Shown in pieces: positions 1 through 12,124 of a stretch of 64,000 nucleotides of DNA; the first letter of the stretch is position 1, and each line of letters opens with the position of its first letter. Source of the stretch: Panorpa germanica (Eukaryota; Arthropoda; Insecta; Mecoptera; Panorpidae); assembly GCA_963678705.1 (NCBI GenBank), contig OY783207.1:22046001-22110000 (forward strand). The letters run 5' to 3'. The notes beneath the pieces were generated by a model. It worked only from the letters and a program-made list of their open reading frames with translations. It did not search any database and was not told the DNA's origin. Both the position numbers and the translations under genes were made by a program.

Positions 1-83
1 GAATTAATTTTCTTAAGTTTCTCCACAAGTATATCGTAACTCTCTCTTTACATATGTTTGTTGCTGTACTGTTCCTATGTTCT

Positions 84-259
84 CCCAGGTAAAAAATTAA
101 TCTTGAAATTACCTTGTAGCTAGATAAGAATGGTAAAATTTCCATTGCAATACAATTTTTAAATAAGAAGTAGAAAAGAAACGGAATGAATGAATGGAAT
201 TAGCTTGTGAGAAGGTAACAAGTGCGAAACTAGTTTTCCAAGACAATTTTCTACCTGGG
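84..259 (+). repeat. CCCAGGT dimeric repeat, copy 1
   Basis: The copy opens with CCCAGGT and closes with ACCTGGG, a short terminal inverted repeat. Inside are two diverged monomers of about 75 bp, each with AATTAGCTTGTGA...GCAAGTG followed by TTGCA..GCAAGACAATTTTCTAC. Related copies lie near 3225, 14325, 30954, 42473, 54797 and 62625. No clear target-site duplication was seen. It has no coding capacity and resembles no family I can name. Confidence 0.65.
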
Positions 260-680
260 TGGAAGTAAGCTTAAAGAAATTAACTCTTCTGCTGATGATA
301 AATGCACTTATGCTCTATTTTCACTGTTTTTTTAATACTATTTAAATATTATTTTAAGTACATTTGATGTTGGCCACGGATGGTTCGGTCGTATGTAGCG
401 AACAACGAGCGCAATCGTTTTCGAGCCGAGCCCAACAAATTCGGCTGTGTATTGAGCATTTAAACAACATCTTTTACTAATGAATAGATGTGCTATTAAT
501 TTTATCGCATTTTTTGTTTAAATAAATTTGTTTCTAAATTTAATTCGCTCAAAATATGAAGATAATTTAATTTAGCAAGTTTAAAACAAAGATAACTATA
601 GACAACAGCCAAATATTTGCGAACATAATAAGTAGATAGTGTATGAACAAATTCCAAGAAAAAGATGCTGCCTACGTAAT

Positions 681-692
681 CGTGACGTCACG
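681..692. promoter_or_regulatory. CRE-like palindrome CGTGACGTCACG
   Basis: A perfect 12-bp palindrome containing the full CRE TGACGTCA, the binding site of CREB/ATF bZIP factors. It is isolated in intronic DNA. Whether it is used cannot be told from sequence. Confidence 0.35.
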
Positions 693-1420
693 GAAACGAA
701 AACCATTAAATAAATGTATTTTTATTTTTATACAATGTAATGAATTTTGTATGTAATTTTAATTTACTTTCTTAGGGGTGGATTAACTTACATTTGCGTT
801 AATTGTTTAAAATGGAGGGTAGCAAGGATCGTGAGGGGTACAAGAGTGTTGGAAGGGGTGTCTGTTGTTTCTTAAGATATAGAACAAGAGATGGTGAACA
901 CTAGAAGAGAAAGAGAAACTCATGGTGATTTAGAAGAAGAAACGAAGAAAAAGGAAATGAAAGCTAGGTCTTGAAATCCGCTAAGACGCAAGGTACGCCG
1001 GGTGCTTGAGAGGGTACGAGTGAGGGAATGTACCAACGGAGGAACGCTGGTTTTAAATTACCTTTTAAAAAACGCAAATGTTCTCTGCGCTTACTGTTTT
1101 AATTATTATTTGCTGGTTCTGCTAGGAAAGCATAAAGACCCCCGGAAATCCGTTATACGCGCTAAATTATATTAAGGAATAAGAAGAAGAATAATATAAC
1201 GTGTTTTAGTTTTGAGAATTAAAAATTATTTTTAAAATACTGTACTAAAAATTCATTTAAAATAATGTTAAATGATTACGATTTGTTTTATTATTTTCGA
1301 GTTAAAATTATGTTTATTATTTGTATTTGCTCTTGTAATTATAAAATCGTATTAGGCAGAAGCATACACACATATATGAGGTAACGACACTATACATACT
1401 GCCTATAAAGTAGAAGGCCG

Positions 1421-1470
1421 TCGGTGATAGGACTTAGTATCGGAAATAGGCCGACGTTAATTAAAGTAAA
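1421..1470 (+). repeat. short dispersed repeat with GGCCGACGTTAA tail, copy 1
   Basis: It reads TCGGTGATAGGACTTAGTAT then CGGAAATAGGCCGACGTTAA and an A-rich run. Similar stretches lie at 20994, 42351 and 51583. The shared 3' end followed by A-rich DNA looks like the tail of a retroposon (SINE or LINE), but no body is recognisable. Confidence 0.5.
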
Positions 1471-3224
1471 TGAGAATAAAGAAATATGAGAAATGGCTAT
1501 ACAAAGCATTCGCAATGTGTCCTTGAGAGATAAGAGTTAAGTTTATAGTCATGATTAGGATTTAACCTTATTTATTTGATCCTAAATAAGATTCTATAGT
1601 ATGTAGAATAGTTTGAACGGTATTTTGTAATACTGAACTAAGTTTTGTAAATAGAACTAATTATAGAAAAAAACGATTTTTACGAGAAAAAATGTACATA
1701 AAATATACTCAACTTAGGACACAATTACCGCGAAAACTAAAACAATTTCTTTTGAGATGTGCCAGTAATGCAATAGATGCAACTATGAAAAGCGTTTGAC
1801 TTTTTCTGTATACTTAAAAACTAAGAACACTTGCTAGCATTTCTATTAAAAAAAGTGTTTAAAAATTTCAATTTCTAAACAAATATTTAGTAATACCGTC
1901 ATGACACGATTCAAATCCCGAACAATGCCGGACAATTTCGCTCTAGTATGTAGATATACTCGTATAATCAAAAACTTTATTTTTATATGCTAATACATCA
2001 TTAAATAAATTCTTATAAAAATATTTCAAGTAAATTATAAATAAAAAAAATATTATTATAATAAAAGTTTGTTGGTTTTCTTGACACCGTCCCCGCCCCC
2101 GCCACACCGTTTCTCACATAGGAGGGTGGAGGGACGGGGGATGACCCTTAGAGCGTGGATCTAGTCTTAGCCTCCCGCCAACCGCTTAAAATATAAAGAA
2201 TTATTTCTGACAGTAATCCTATTTAAAGAATGTTTTATTGCGTTAATTCCATTCGGTTTTATTCATTCTTATTTATTTTTTATACATTAAAAAAATATAT
2301 TATAAATGCATGACTCTAGGTATGACACAGGTGGGTTTGTACAGTAATGGCTGGTCCAGAATATGTTCTTACAGTGTAAAGATGAATGCATAATGTTTAA
2401 ATATTAAAAAGCATTTTAACTTTTTACTGTGACTTTATGCTTTTAATCAGAGAGATTTATTTACTGAATTTTGAGAATTTTGTTTTTGTGATGGAAGCAT
2501 ATTTGGAAGACTTGTTTTATTTTATAGATCCGTTATAATCTCTTGATCCTTAAAAAGATCTCCTTAATGTTTTTAATTCTTAAAAAGGTTTCCGTTCATA
2601 ATTTTATTAGTTCGGAAATGGTCATTTTACGATTGTAATTACAATAAAATAAACCACAATATATACTAACATAATTTTTTTAAGTAGCAGGTTATTTTGC
2701 CTAAGTTAAATCATTCTTAAATACAAGTAACGGTGTTTAGCGGATCCAATTCAGTAGAAGCACATTTTTATCTTGAGACCCTTAGTGTCAAAAATACGAC
2801 AGATTTAATTCAAATGCAAAATAAACAATTTTGACGAATTATTATCTAAGAACTTAATATAAATCTTCACTAATTTGAGTAGGGCATAATATGTTTCTGA
2901 ATACGTATTTTCCATGAGAAATAATTTAATACCTTATGATCTCTCGCATTCTTTGGTACAATCAAATTAATAATTTATCAAAAAAATACATATTAAATAT
3001 TGGGATAAAATAAAATTTAAATTTGAACAGAGATTATACCTGACCCATTAGATAAAGTACATGTTTTTTTTAAACACCGGGTATTTGCTAATTTAAAAAT
3101 ATTCAGTTAATTGTTTTAGCGTAAAAGTACTTGTAAAGTATAATTAAAAGTTTATAAAAACCTAACCTAAAAATATATCAATTTGTTCGAAGAAGTCGTA
3201 ACAAAAAAATAATTTCTTGATAAA

Positions 3225-3342
3225 TCTAATAGAAACTGGAATCAAGTGTGAACCTTGCACAGCAAGACAATTACTCTAGGAAAAGTAGAAAATGAACCTT
3301 GGAATTAGCTTGTGACAAGCTAGCAAGTGTGATGCTTCTAAT
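3225..3342 (+). repeat. CCCAGGT dimeric repeat, copy 2
   Basis: This copy is out of phase with copy 1. It begins within a monomer (AAGTGTGAACCTTGCACAGC), passes through a GTAGAAAATGAACCTTGG junction, and continues with AATTAGCTTGTGACAAGCTA. The latter contains the inverted pair AGCTTGTgACAAGCT, so a single strand could fold. Terminal CCCAGGT motifs are not evident, suggesting truncation. Confidence 0.6.
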
Positions 3343-3688
3343 AAAGAAAATAAATCAAATTATATCTGTTTCTCTCTGACTAATATAATACATATAGCCA
3401 CATTTCAATCTATCTTCTATACGAATATTTTCTCTTTCTATTCCTTCATATTCAAGGATCATAAGGGAATCAAGAGTTGTACATATTTTTCTATTTTCTG
3501 AGTTTATTTTGAGAAGGGGATTGAAGTAAGGGCTTTTCGGACATGTCGATGTTATGATATACATATGTAGGATATAGCCAGGATCATCGGCAGGATTGGG
3601 ACCGGATGCTGCCCGGAAATAGACTTACCCTACGGAGTTATATACCGGAAATGGAATTTGTGGACTACCGATGTAAGTTTTAAACAGT

Positions 3689-3801
<113 letters not shown>

Positions 3802-5822
3802 AAATATATTAAAAGTAGTCTATAAAATAGTAGTTTGTTTTATATTCAATAAAATCACTCTATTGAGCATGTCGCAAGCAACTATTTCGTACGTCTAGGT
3901 AATTTGGTCAGGTTCTGCACCGTAGAAGTGAGGAGGGGAGACGTAGAGGTAGGTTGTAGACCGGTCTACAAAGTGCTACGTTAGTCGTAACGATCTAACT
4001 GACCGTTTCCAGCTGTTAATATTTAATTTTAAGAGCTTTTATTTTTATTTCTTTACTACGTTGGCAAGTAAACGAGTCGACATTCGTTTTAAATATTCTG
4101 CAATCCTATTGGTCTGCAAGCACATCTGAAATAATTCATTGTTGCTTTCAAGTTGCATAACCTGATAATAAGTAAAACTAAGATAAATAACCCTTTGTGT
4201 GCGATGGATGAGGAGAGAGAAGAAGTGTGAGTGGGGGGGATTACTATTGGATTTGTTGGAATAAAAGTATAATAAACGTTCAAGTTACAACGACTATTGG
4301 GTAATTATTGTTTCTAAGGCATTTATCTACAGAACTAAATGCAATTTAAATATGATATCAATATAGAAAATGTGCTAAATTTAAGTACAAACGTTTTAAT
4401 ATGCTATGAAAAGAAATATTAATAATTAGAGCGCATATTAAAACTGCTTTTTAAATTGTTAGACCAGTTATATGTATATAAAAGCATTCATGCGATAGCG
4501 AAGAATAAAATATGGGAATTTGTTGCCTAACGAAATTGTACACTCCATCTAGTCTAGACACCATCACCGACCCGACCATAAACCCACTTTCCTAGTACCT
4601 TCAGCGAGCATCCGAGGAAACTCGGGAACTATCGAACGATGGCTTCTTCAGCACAAAATTCATAAAGCAACGAGATTGCAACAATTTTGTGATCAATTGA
4701 GTAATTATTTCAATATTCGATGGTATTTTAATAATCGTTTTAGTATTCTGTTTGGTTTTACTTTATACAGCTAGATATCTTATCATAATATCGTTTGAAG
4801 AACAAAAAGGGTCAGGTCTCTTGTATGATCCAGTAAGGTCCAATGGCTAATATTGAATAAATGTGCATTGGAATTCATAATTTGTCTAATGTGCTTCTAT
4901 TACATTTTATGACTTTGTCAATATTTACCTTTCTATCAAATGCATTAAGTACAGCCTCCGAGAAAAATAAAATATTATCCTATGTGGAGCATACGTTACA
5001 TTATACTTAATATCCGACCATACTTTAGCCTACGATAGTCATAGGCTACCTTAATAATAACAATTTTATTATTATTCATTCGCGATACAATCAATTATCG
5101 AGTACGTTTTAATAAAACCGAGAGCTGTAGAGATTTTCGATATATACCATATACATCTTTTAAAGGTTAAAAACTGTTCCTCAGATCTATCAAAAATAAA
5201 CAGGATTTAAACAAAACGAATATTTCAAAAGATTTTCCATGAACACAGAATCCAAATCTAACAAACATCGGACGAACATCGCCATCACACTCTTACTCAT
5301 CCTCGACAAAGTAATATTAATGTAGGATTATGATTTTGTTTAAAATAATCGTTTATTTTTGTCAGTGAGTATACAGACGTCCCACCCGACATAAGCCCAT
5401 TGGAGTTAATGAGTCGTGCGTCTAAATCCCCGGGATCAAGCGTCCCGACGCCACCCGAGTACCAACTACCGACGTTCTGTGTACACAGTTGGAATGGAAA
5501 TGGAAATGGAACATCCACTGTTATTGTGAATACATCAACAAAAGAGTCAACTAACTGCGGCTAAACATCGTTCAAAATTATTACAAGGAATCAAAGATTA
5601 CTGCCACACTGCGACGCAAGTTACTTTGTAGTTTGGGAACTTAAATCTGCAGAAGAGCATGGGTGGGGGCGTCCAGACAGTCCAGACGTCTTCATAGACA
5701 CGATGTAAAGTCTGCTTAAGTATGTAATGAAGCGTAAGTTTTGCTTGAAATAAATGTGAGTATCATAGATAGCTATTGTAATTTAAAATGTATAAGGGTT
5801 TGAATCGTTGATAACGGTTAAC

Positions 5823-6457
5823 AATGGGCTTGTGTCCGATGTCTTAATTTCTATAAAAGTGTTCCATATATTGACAAAGTGGATTACAAGAACCTGAAAT
5901 GTTCAATTATTTTTAAATAACTCCTTATATGTTAGGAGATATTACCAATTAAAAAAGTCATTTTGTCTCTTTAATTATTAAAGGGATTCAACGTTGTACA
6001 CATTCAAAATGCATGGGACATCACAACCGCTGCCAACCTAACAGCTCATAAATCTCTGCTATATGTATATTTATATATTAAAATATCAAATATTATTTAT
6101 AGCTATTTCAAGGAACAATAAAATTCCAATATTATATCTGCCGTAGCAGGGTTAAATAAAATAAAAACTTATTATATTATTTTTGACTTGACTTGATTAT
6201 TTGACTACCAACAGCTACAAAACATTACCACAGCACTGACCTACTCAACAAATAACTGACGTTAAAATGCATTTCACGTTATACAAATATGGCCGACCAT
6301 TTCTAGCGCTAAAACTACAATTCAACTTTTAATTGATATATCTCCGTCAACATTTAGATATTTAATAAAATAGACACGCCAATACACATATTATTAGCAT
6401 CAATTTCAATCAACAATTGAAAAATCTACCACTAAAAAATGAGGATACAAGCCCATT
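5823..6457 (+). mobile_element. non-autonomous TIR element (AATGGGC family), copy 1
   Basis: The element begins AATGGGCTTGTGTCC and ends GGATACAAGCCCATT, a 15-bp terminal inverted repeat with one mismatch. The interior matches 47455..48040 closely over most of its length, for example CATTTTGTCTC, GGGATTCAACGTTGTACACA and ACAGCTACAAAACATTACCA. It has no coding capacity. No matching target duplication was found at its flanks, so the superfamily is left open. At 635 bp it is about 50 bp longer than its sibling, through scattered indels. Confidence 0.85.
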
Positions 6458-6563
6458 GGATAAATCGTAATTCTGAAATTCTATTGATAAAGATCGTTGT
6501 CATATAAGAGTTATAAAGAGTACTTAAAATGGCAATGTAAATGCTAGAGTGATGCTACAAAGC

Positions 6564-6578
6564 AGAGAGAGAGAGAGT
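6564..6578 (+). repeat. (GA)n microsatellite
   Basis: A short pure GA run of about seven units. Confidence 0.85.
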
Positions 6579-8516
6579 GATTAAAGCAATTTAGAGTAGT
6601 TAAACTGTAGCTTCTATGTCAGCATTCTTCCGTTCCGTTTCGGTTTTCGTTGTATTTCATGTATTAAGTTATACGTTCAAGCAAATAGTTTTCTGGAATA
6701 TCAAATTATATATAAATAATTTGAAATGGACAAAATTGTTTAAAACTCTTGTGGGTTATACATTAACAAATACACTCAGCAGACAAACATACAGACATAC
6801 AGACACACAGACGCACTGTTCTTATCTAACCACAGCTTATGTGTATGTGTGTTATCTATGTCTTTCTAGGGGTTGAATTTTCTAGATTAAGAGTTACTGG
6901 GGGTTTTTGTTTGACCGATCCAAAGAAGGGATGGTACAGTTGTTTGAAACCGGGTAGAAGACTGAAGGGAGGATGGAGGAGGGAGGAGTGTAAAGAGAGG
7001 TAGATTTAGTGGGTTCAGTATCGGATACCAACATTACGTTACATCTGGTGATCTGGAAAGGGAAATACAGGATCACGTGACACACTGACCAAATAGAGGG
7101 GATGAGGAGGATGAAAGGGTGGCCTAGGGATTTATAGAGATGGGGAGGGCGGTGTAGGTTAGGTATTTCGCAATTGCCTCGAACACGCGGCCTAGTCAGT
7201 GGTCATCCTTTAATTCTAGGTGACAGGTAGAGTTTTCGTTACATATACATATATACAACAAATACACGAACGTATATACTAGATATAGGGATACTTGTGT
7301 TATCCTACAGGATAAAAGGGAAAAAGGGAATATATGTGGTATATCCTATCCTTAGGGATATATCTATCCTGAAGACATGTCCAGCAGTGGAAATTGTCCA
7401 CGAGAAATATTCGACTTTATATATTCCTTCTATTTTCTACATATATTGTGTATATGTCCAGTTAAAGGGAATGGGAAGGAAGGGGAGGAAGAAGAAAAGA
7501 AGGGAAAAATACACAGTGAATGAAATGTTTTAAGATATAGATGAATATTAGATTTACCTAAATTAATATTATATTGAACAAGAGTAAGTGAGATAGAATG
7601 CAGAAGAATATTACTTTGCTTCTAAATTCTAAAAAATTATCTTCTAAAACAAGAATATGTATGTATTAACAAGCGCACTGTTCCGCTCCGTGACCGATTT
7701 AATTGATCCCAATTCACTCACGCCATTGGATCTAATTTGTACAGTGTATCTACTCTGTTATTTATTCAAAGATCTTTTTTGTTCCTGATCAAGATTCTAT
7801 GTAAATTTTTTAATAGTTTTTCGAAAATAATAAGTTTAAAGAATTAAGGAAAATACATATTTGAAGTCACCAAAATTTCAAAAAAATGTTTCCTATAAAA
7901 TTTCATTTTTTTTTTAAATTTTGAGGCGTTTTCAAGCAAATGTCTTAAAACATTTGTAAACCCAATAATAAAATCAGTACAATAGAGGTCAATTCAATGT
8001 ACCATCAGTGAAAACGCTGCTTTACATGTATCTTTCTATTTAATAATTTAGAATCTTTTTCATTTTATTTTTTAATTGTGACTTTTAAATAATGTTTCAA
8101 ACAACGCGACACTGTAATTTTCAACTAAGAACTGTTGCGCTGAAAACACTAAAGTATTTCAACAGTGTACTTATATTCCTGGTCCAACAATCTCTAATCC
8201 TTAAGGCGGATTTTTCACCAAAAAATAAAGATGGTAAAATAAGAGTGAATTCTTGAAGGAAGCTTTTTGAGCTTTTTGAGCTTTCTGGGTATACTGTATG
8301 GTCTCGTATGGTCGTAGTTCGTCGTTAGGGTATTTATCATGCTTTATAACACAAAAACTAAGTAGCAGAGGGTTAGGGGTTGGTTTAACCCTCAAATACG
8401 CGGCGCGGCTTATTGCGAGTTGTGGACGAATATAAATATTGTTAAAATCTACTACTAAAGATATTTGCCCTTCTTAAAAAAAAAGAAAGAAAAAATATCA
8501 TATTATATGAGCTGAA

Positions 8517-8542
8517 CACGTGACTTTGCTTTATCGCACGTG
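8517..8542. promoter_or_regulatory. pair of CACGTG E-boxes
   Basis: CACGTG occurs at 8517-8522 and 8537-8542, 20 bp apart, about two helical turns. CACGTG is the bHLH E-box; two so close are uncommon in AT-rich DNA. Function is unproven. Confidence 0.25.
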
Positions 8543-8748
8543 TAGCATCTTGGAGACCGTATTAGTGGGTTTATTAAGGTTGTATGGGTGAGGAAGGAAG
8601 AGGAGGGTAGGGAGGAAGAGAGGTGCTATGCTAGTATAGTTACACAAATTTATTTGTTAGATCGCCTGCAAACTTATATTGCAATCTGACTGATTTAGCA
8701 CAAAATCTCTTCATATTGTTAGTGAGTATATAGTATGTGTGAACAGAA

Positions 8749-8761
8749 ATACAGGGTGTCC
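8749..8761 (+). repeat. ATACAGGGTGTCC motif, copy 1
   Basis: This 13-mer is identical to one at 49090-49102. From memory the motif is common at the ends of insect repeats. The following sequence does not align between the two copies by eye, so the element extent is unknown. Confidence 0.3.
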
Positions 8762-8903
8762 GTTATTCAACGTGTTGTGCACCAAATAATATTTCAAAAT
8801 AGAATGTGCTTTAAAAATAACAATTATTATTTAGTGTAATTCAGTGAGAGAGGATTTTTCATTTCTAAAAAATGACCCACATAAAATAAAACATGGATAC
8901 ATT

Positions 8904-9297
8904 CAGAGCCGGATTAATCAAGTCAGGGCCCATAGGCAATATACGTCTCGGGGCCAACTTCCTAAAATCATTTTTTTGAGAAATTTTTTGAAGAAATTTG
9001 AAACAAATGAAATGAAAACGTATTCTTTTTTAAATCTTTTTCTGAGACATTGATAAACGAAGACAGTTTTTGATCAGGGTTAGTTTCAAAAAGTTACGTT
9101 CACCCGTGGCGTTTGTAATCATCAGACTTCTATATATTTGCAATGCTGTCATTACATTCGGGAAAGTTGATTTTACCATATTACCAAAAATTAGTTTATA
9201 CGATTAGGCAGGTATTTTTTCTCGGGGCGCGGGGCTACTAGCCGATGCGGGGCACCAAGGTAGTTGCCTACACTGCCTAATGGATAATGCGGCCCTG
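8904..9297 (+). mobile_element. hAT-type MITE with 8-bp target-site duplication
   Basis: The termini are CAGAGCCGGATTA at the left and GCGGCCCTG at the right, the CAGRG...CYCTG ends typical of hAT elements. The flanks carry a perfect 8-bp direct repeat, GATACATT at 8896-8903 and 9298-9305, the duplication length of hAT transposition. The 394-bp interior has GGGCCCATAGGC near the left end and CGGGGCGCGGGGCT near the right, but no transposase ORF. Terminal divergence shows it is old. A possible relative lies at 51240..51420. Confidence 0.87.
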
Positions 9298-10225
9298 GAT
9301 ACATTACACTTATCTAATATTTTACTTGCAAAACCTAGTTATAATCAATCTAAAAGAATATTATTTTATTTTTTTGAAAGCTACTTTAAAAACAACTTCT
9401 TGATATAATATAATCTTTAAAAAGGTGTTGTAAACGGTAGATGTACTTTTCAGGAGGCAGAAAAGTAGGTCACAAAATGTTGCATATTAGATAAAAACGT
9501 TTACATAACAGGTAACTATTGTTATGCTAGATAAACCTCCATATTATTTTAAATTTTAGAGTAAACGCGATGTAAGACACTCGTTAATAAATGAAAAGTA
9601 AAATAATAGTCAATGATATATCTTTAGGGTTGCCAACTTATCGAAATGAGACAAAAATTCTTTTTAAATATTGTAGGATCTAAAAAGTCAAACTCTTTGA
9701 AGTAATTAAATGCTTAAAAATATGAAACAAAGACAATACTGTGTGATCTTAATGAAGATAATACGACGAATCGTTTGAAAGTTGGCAGCCCTATAGAAAT
9801 TACTATATAGTGTAACAAGTAAACTACAATAAATAACCAACAACACCACCGCCGCGACGCTAAACGATCCATTTTATAAAATAGGATTTTAATTTCACCA
9901 ATTGACAAATATAGTCATTATATCCGGCTAAAGATGGCAGCACGTTCATTAAAATAAAATAATAATAAAACAACAATCACAATTAATGTAGTAGTTGCAG
10001 GAAAACCATTTTCGCTTTTCCATCAGAGAGAAAGGGTTAGTGGTAGTGGTAGCAGGATGAAGGAAGAGGAGAGAAGGGGTTGTAGGGACACGGATGGTGC
10101 TGTTGTTTTCCCTATGGAGCCGTTTTCGCGGTTACGGTATGTCTTGTGAAACTACACATCCATAGATTTATGTTTTGCGGTTCAAAACCAACACGAGTCC
10201 CTCCATGGATATATATACAATACAC

Positions 10226-10251
10226 ACACACACACACACATACACATACAG
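10226..10251 (+). repeat. (CA)n microsatellite
   Basis: A run of CA units with TA interruptions, continuing into ACATACACATACAG. Confidence 0.85.
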
Positions 10252-11871
10252 TCAGTTTAAAACCGATTCGCACTCCATACAACATATTTTAAGTATTGTA
10301 TCATTAGAACAATGGGTTTCAAAAAAATAAATAAAAACAAAATGGCGGTTATATGACGTCAGAGGTATTGTAAATTAATTTGCTAGGTTAATTGTAGTCG
10401 TATTACATGTGTCAACAATGATAATTATATTTCGTGATAAAATGGCGCGACGAATAATACGACGTCTGACCTGATGTGTTTTATGTAGATTGTATTTTAA
10501 TATCTTGTACGAGCATGAGCCGCTGATGCTGACACTGATGTAGATTTAGACGCCGCTGTAGTGTGCTCAAGACAATTCTAAACTAGTTCAGGTCAAAGAT
10601 GTTAGATGGCATAATTTCCGATGCGGAAGTGTAATTCCTGAATGTTAAAAGCAAAATTTCTGATATTATAACGTACTTACAATGCAGAACGTACATTCAC
10701 TGTTACAAGTAAAGTAATCATCTTACTTTAAAGAACGACATTAGTTTGAAACAGAAATACACACAGAGGGAGAAAATTTTTAAAAGATTTAAGATTTAGA
10801 AAAATTTATAATTCCTAAAATGACGGTATTTTTGGTTTAAAATGTTTGTATTAACAAAAACCAAAAAATTCGAGAAATTCCATAAAAATCTTGGTGATGT
10901 TTGTTCATTTGAAGCTATGTGCTAGGTCAGTTACTTATAAACAATAATTTGTGGTATTGATTCAGATTCCAGAGCATGTATATCAAGCTGTCTAAGAGAC
11001 CTGGACGTTACACGTGAGAACCGCCCCTTGGGTAATTATATTTTTAGTCTCTCTGCAAAGTCAATTATATATTCAGTCACTATTAACTTCCTGGGGGGCG
11101 CGCACCCGCTGTGAGATTTTAGAAACTGCGCAACATTATTTACAAGTGAATAACTGGCAAATTAGATGACTCCTAAAATGAGATGACGACTGAAGAAATG
11201 AATTGAACCCTCTACAAATAATTTTTTTAAATACGCTTTGATTAATTATTTTGATAGATCGATATCTATGTTAAATCTGATACAGACTGATGCGACTCCA
11301 ACATGTGAGTGTACTAATTTTGTTGAAATTTTATCGTTGATTTGAACATGCGACATTCATTTAACTCTAGTAAACCTATAAAACTCTACAAAGCATCAGA
11401 GTATTTTTATTATAATTTTTGTTGTATCCATTTGCCGACCCTTTGCAAAAAGCAAAATCCTTTGTAAATTAGAACGAAAATATTATTTACTTTTATATTT
11501 TCGTACACATGGTATGTATGTATGAGAATGTAAATAAATTAATTTAACTGTTATTACTTTCTTTTTCTAAACACATAAAACTAGTTGAATGAAGTCGTAC
11601 GAAATACAGTGGATGCCGGTGTGTGTTGTACAACTTCTTACAACACATGTTGGACGTCGCACTAATATAGACGACCCATATTAAAATAAAAGATAACGCG
11701 TGAAACTTCTGTCAAAATTTAAAAATACATATTTGCAGACAAAATGAAATGTTTTATACGCCTGTCTAATAATATATTTAAATGTATAAATAATAAGAAA
11801 TCAATATTTCAAACAGAAAATCATGAACGTATTTGAAAAACACTTAATAGTGATGTTTACTTTATGGCAGT

Positions 11872-12124
11872 CTAGCGTCGAGCGGTAGGCATCAAGCATG
11901 AAGCATCAAGCGTCGAAATAGACGTGTGACACACAAAACGACGGACGACACCTCTCAATTTTTATGACGTACCCTAAATAAAATTTTTGTGACAATCTTA
12001 ATTTGACGCTCGACATCACGATGTATATATAGATGTTATTCGACTTTTTTATATAATATAAAACGACGCTCGGCGTCGGTATCGACGTTAGGTGAGAGGG
12101 ACGTCTACTACTAGCGTCGTTGGA
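11872..12124 (+). repeat. GACG/CGTC-rich repetitive block
   Basis: In AT-rich surroundings this block repeats GACGC/GCGTC words: TAGCGTCGAGCGG, CAAGCGTCGAAATAGACG, TTGACGCTCGACATC, AACGACGCTCGGCGTCGG and CTAGCGTCGTTGG. It also has GCATCAAGCATGAAGCATCAAG as a short tandem (given here as its repeated GCATCAAG core). The inverted arrangement of the words suggests a MITE-like element, but I could not fix its ends. Confidence 0.4.

Noticed and set aside
5386..5404. ACATAAGCCCATTGG resembling the right end of the AATGGGC-TIR element
   Set aside because: No matching left end or interior nearby; probably chance, or a solitary end that cannot be supported.
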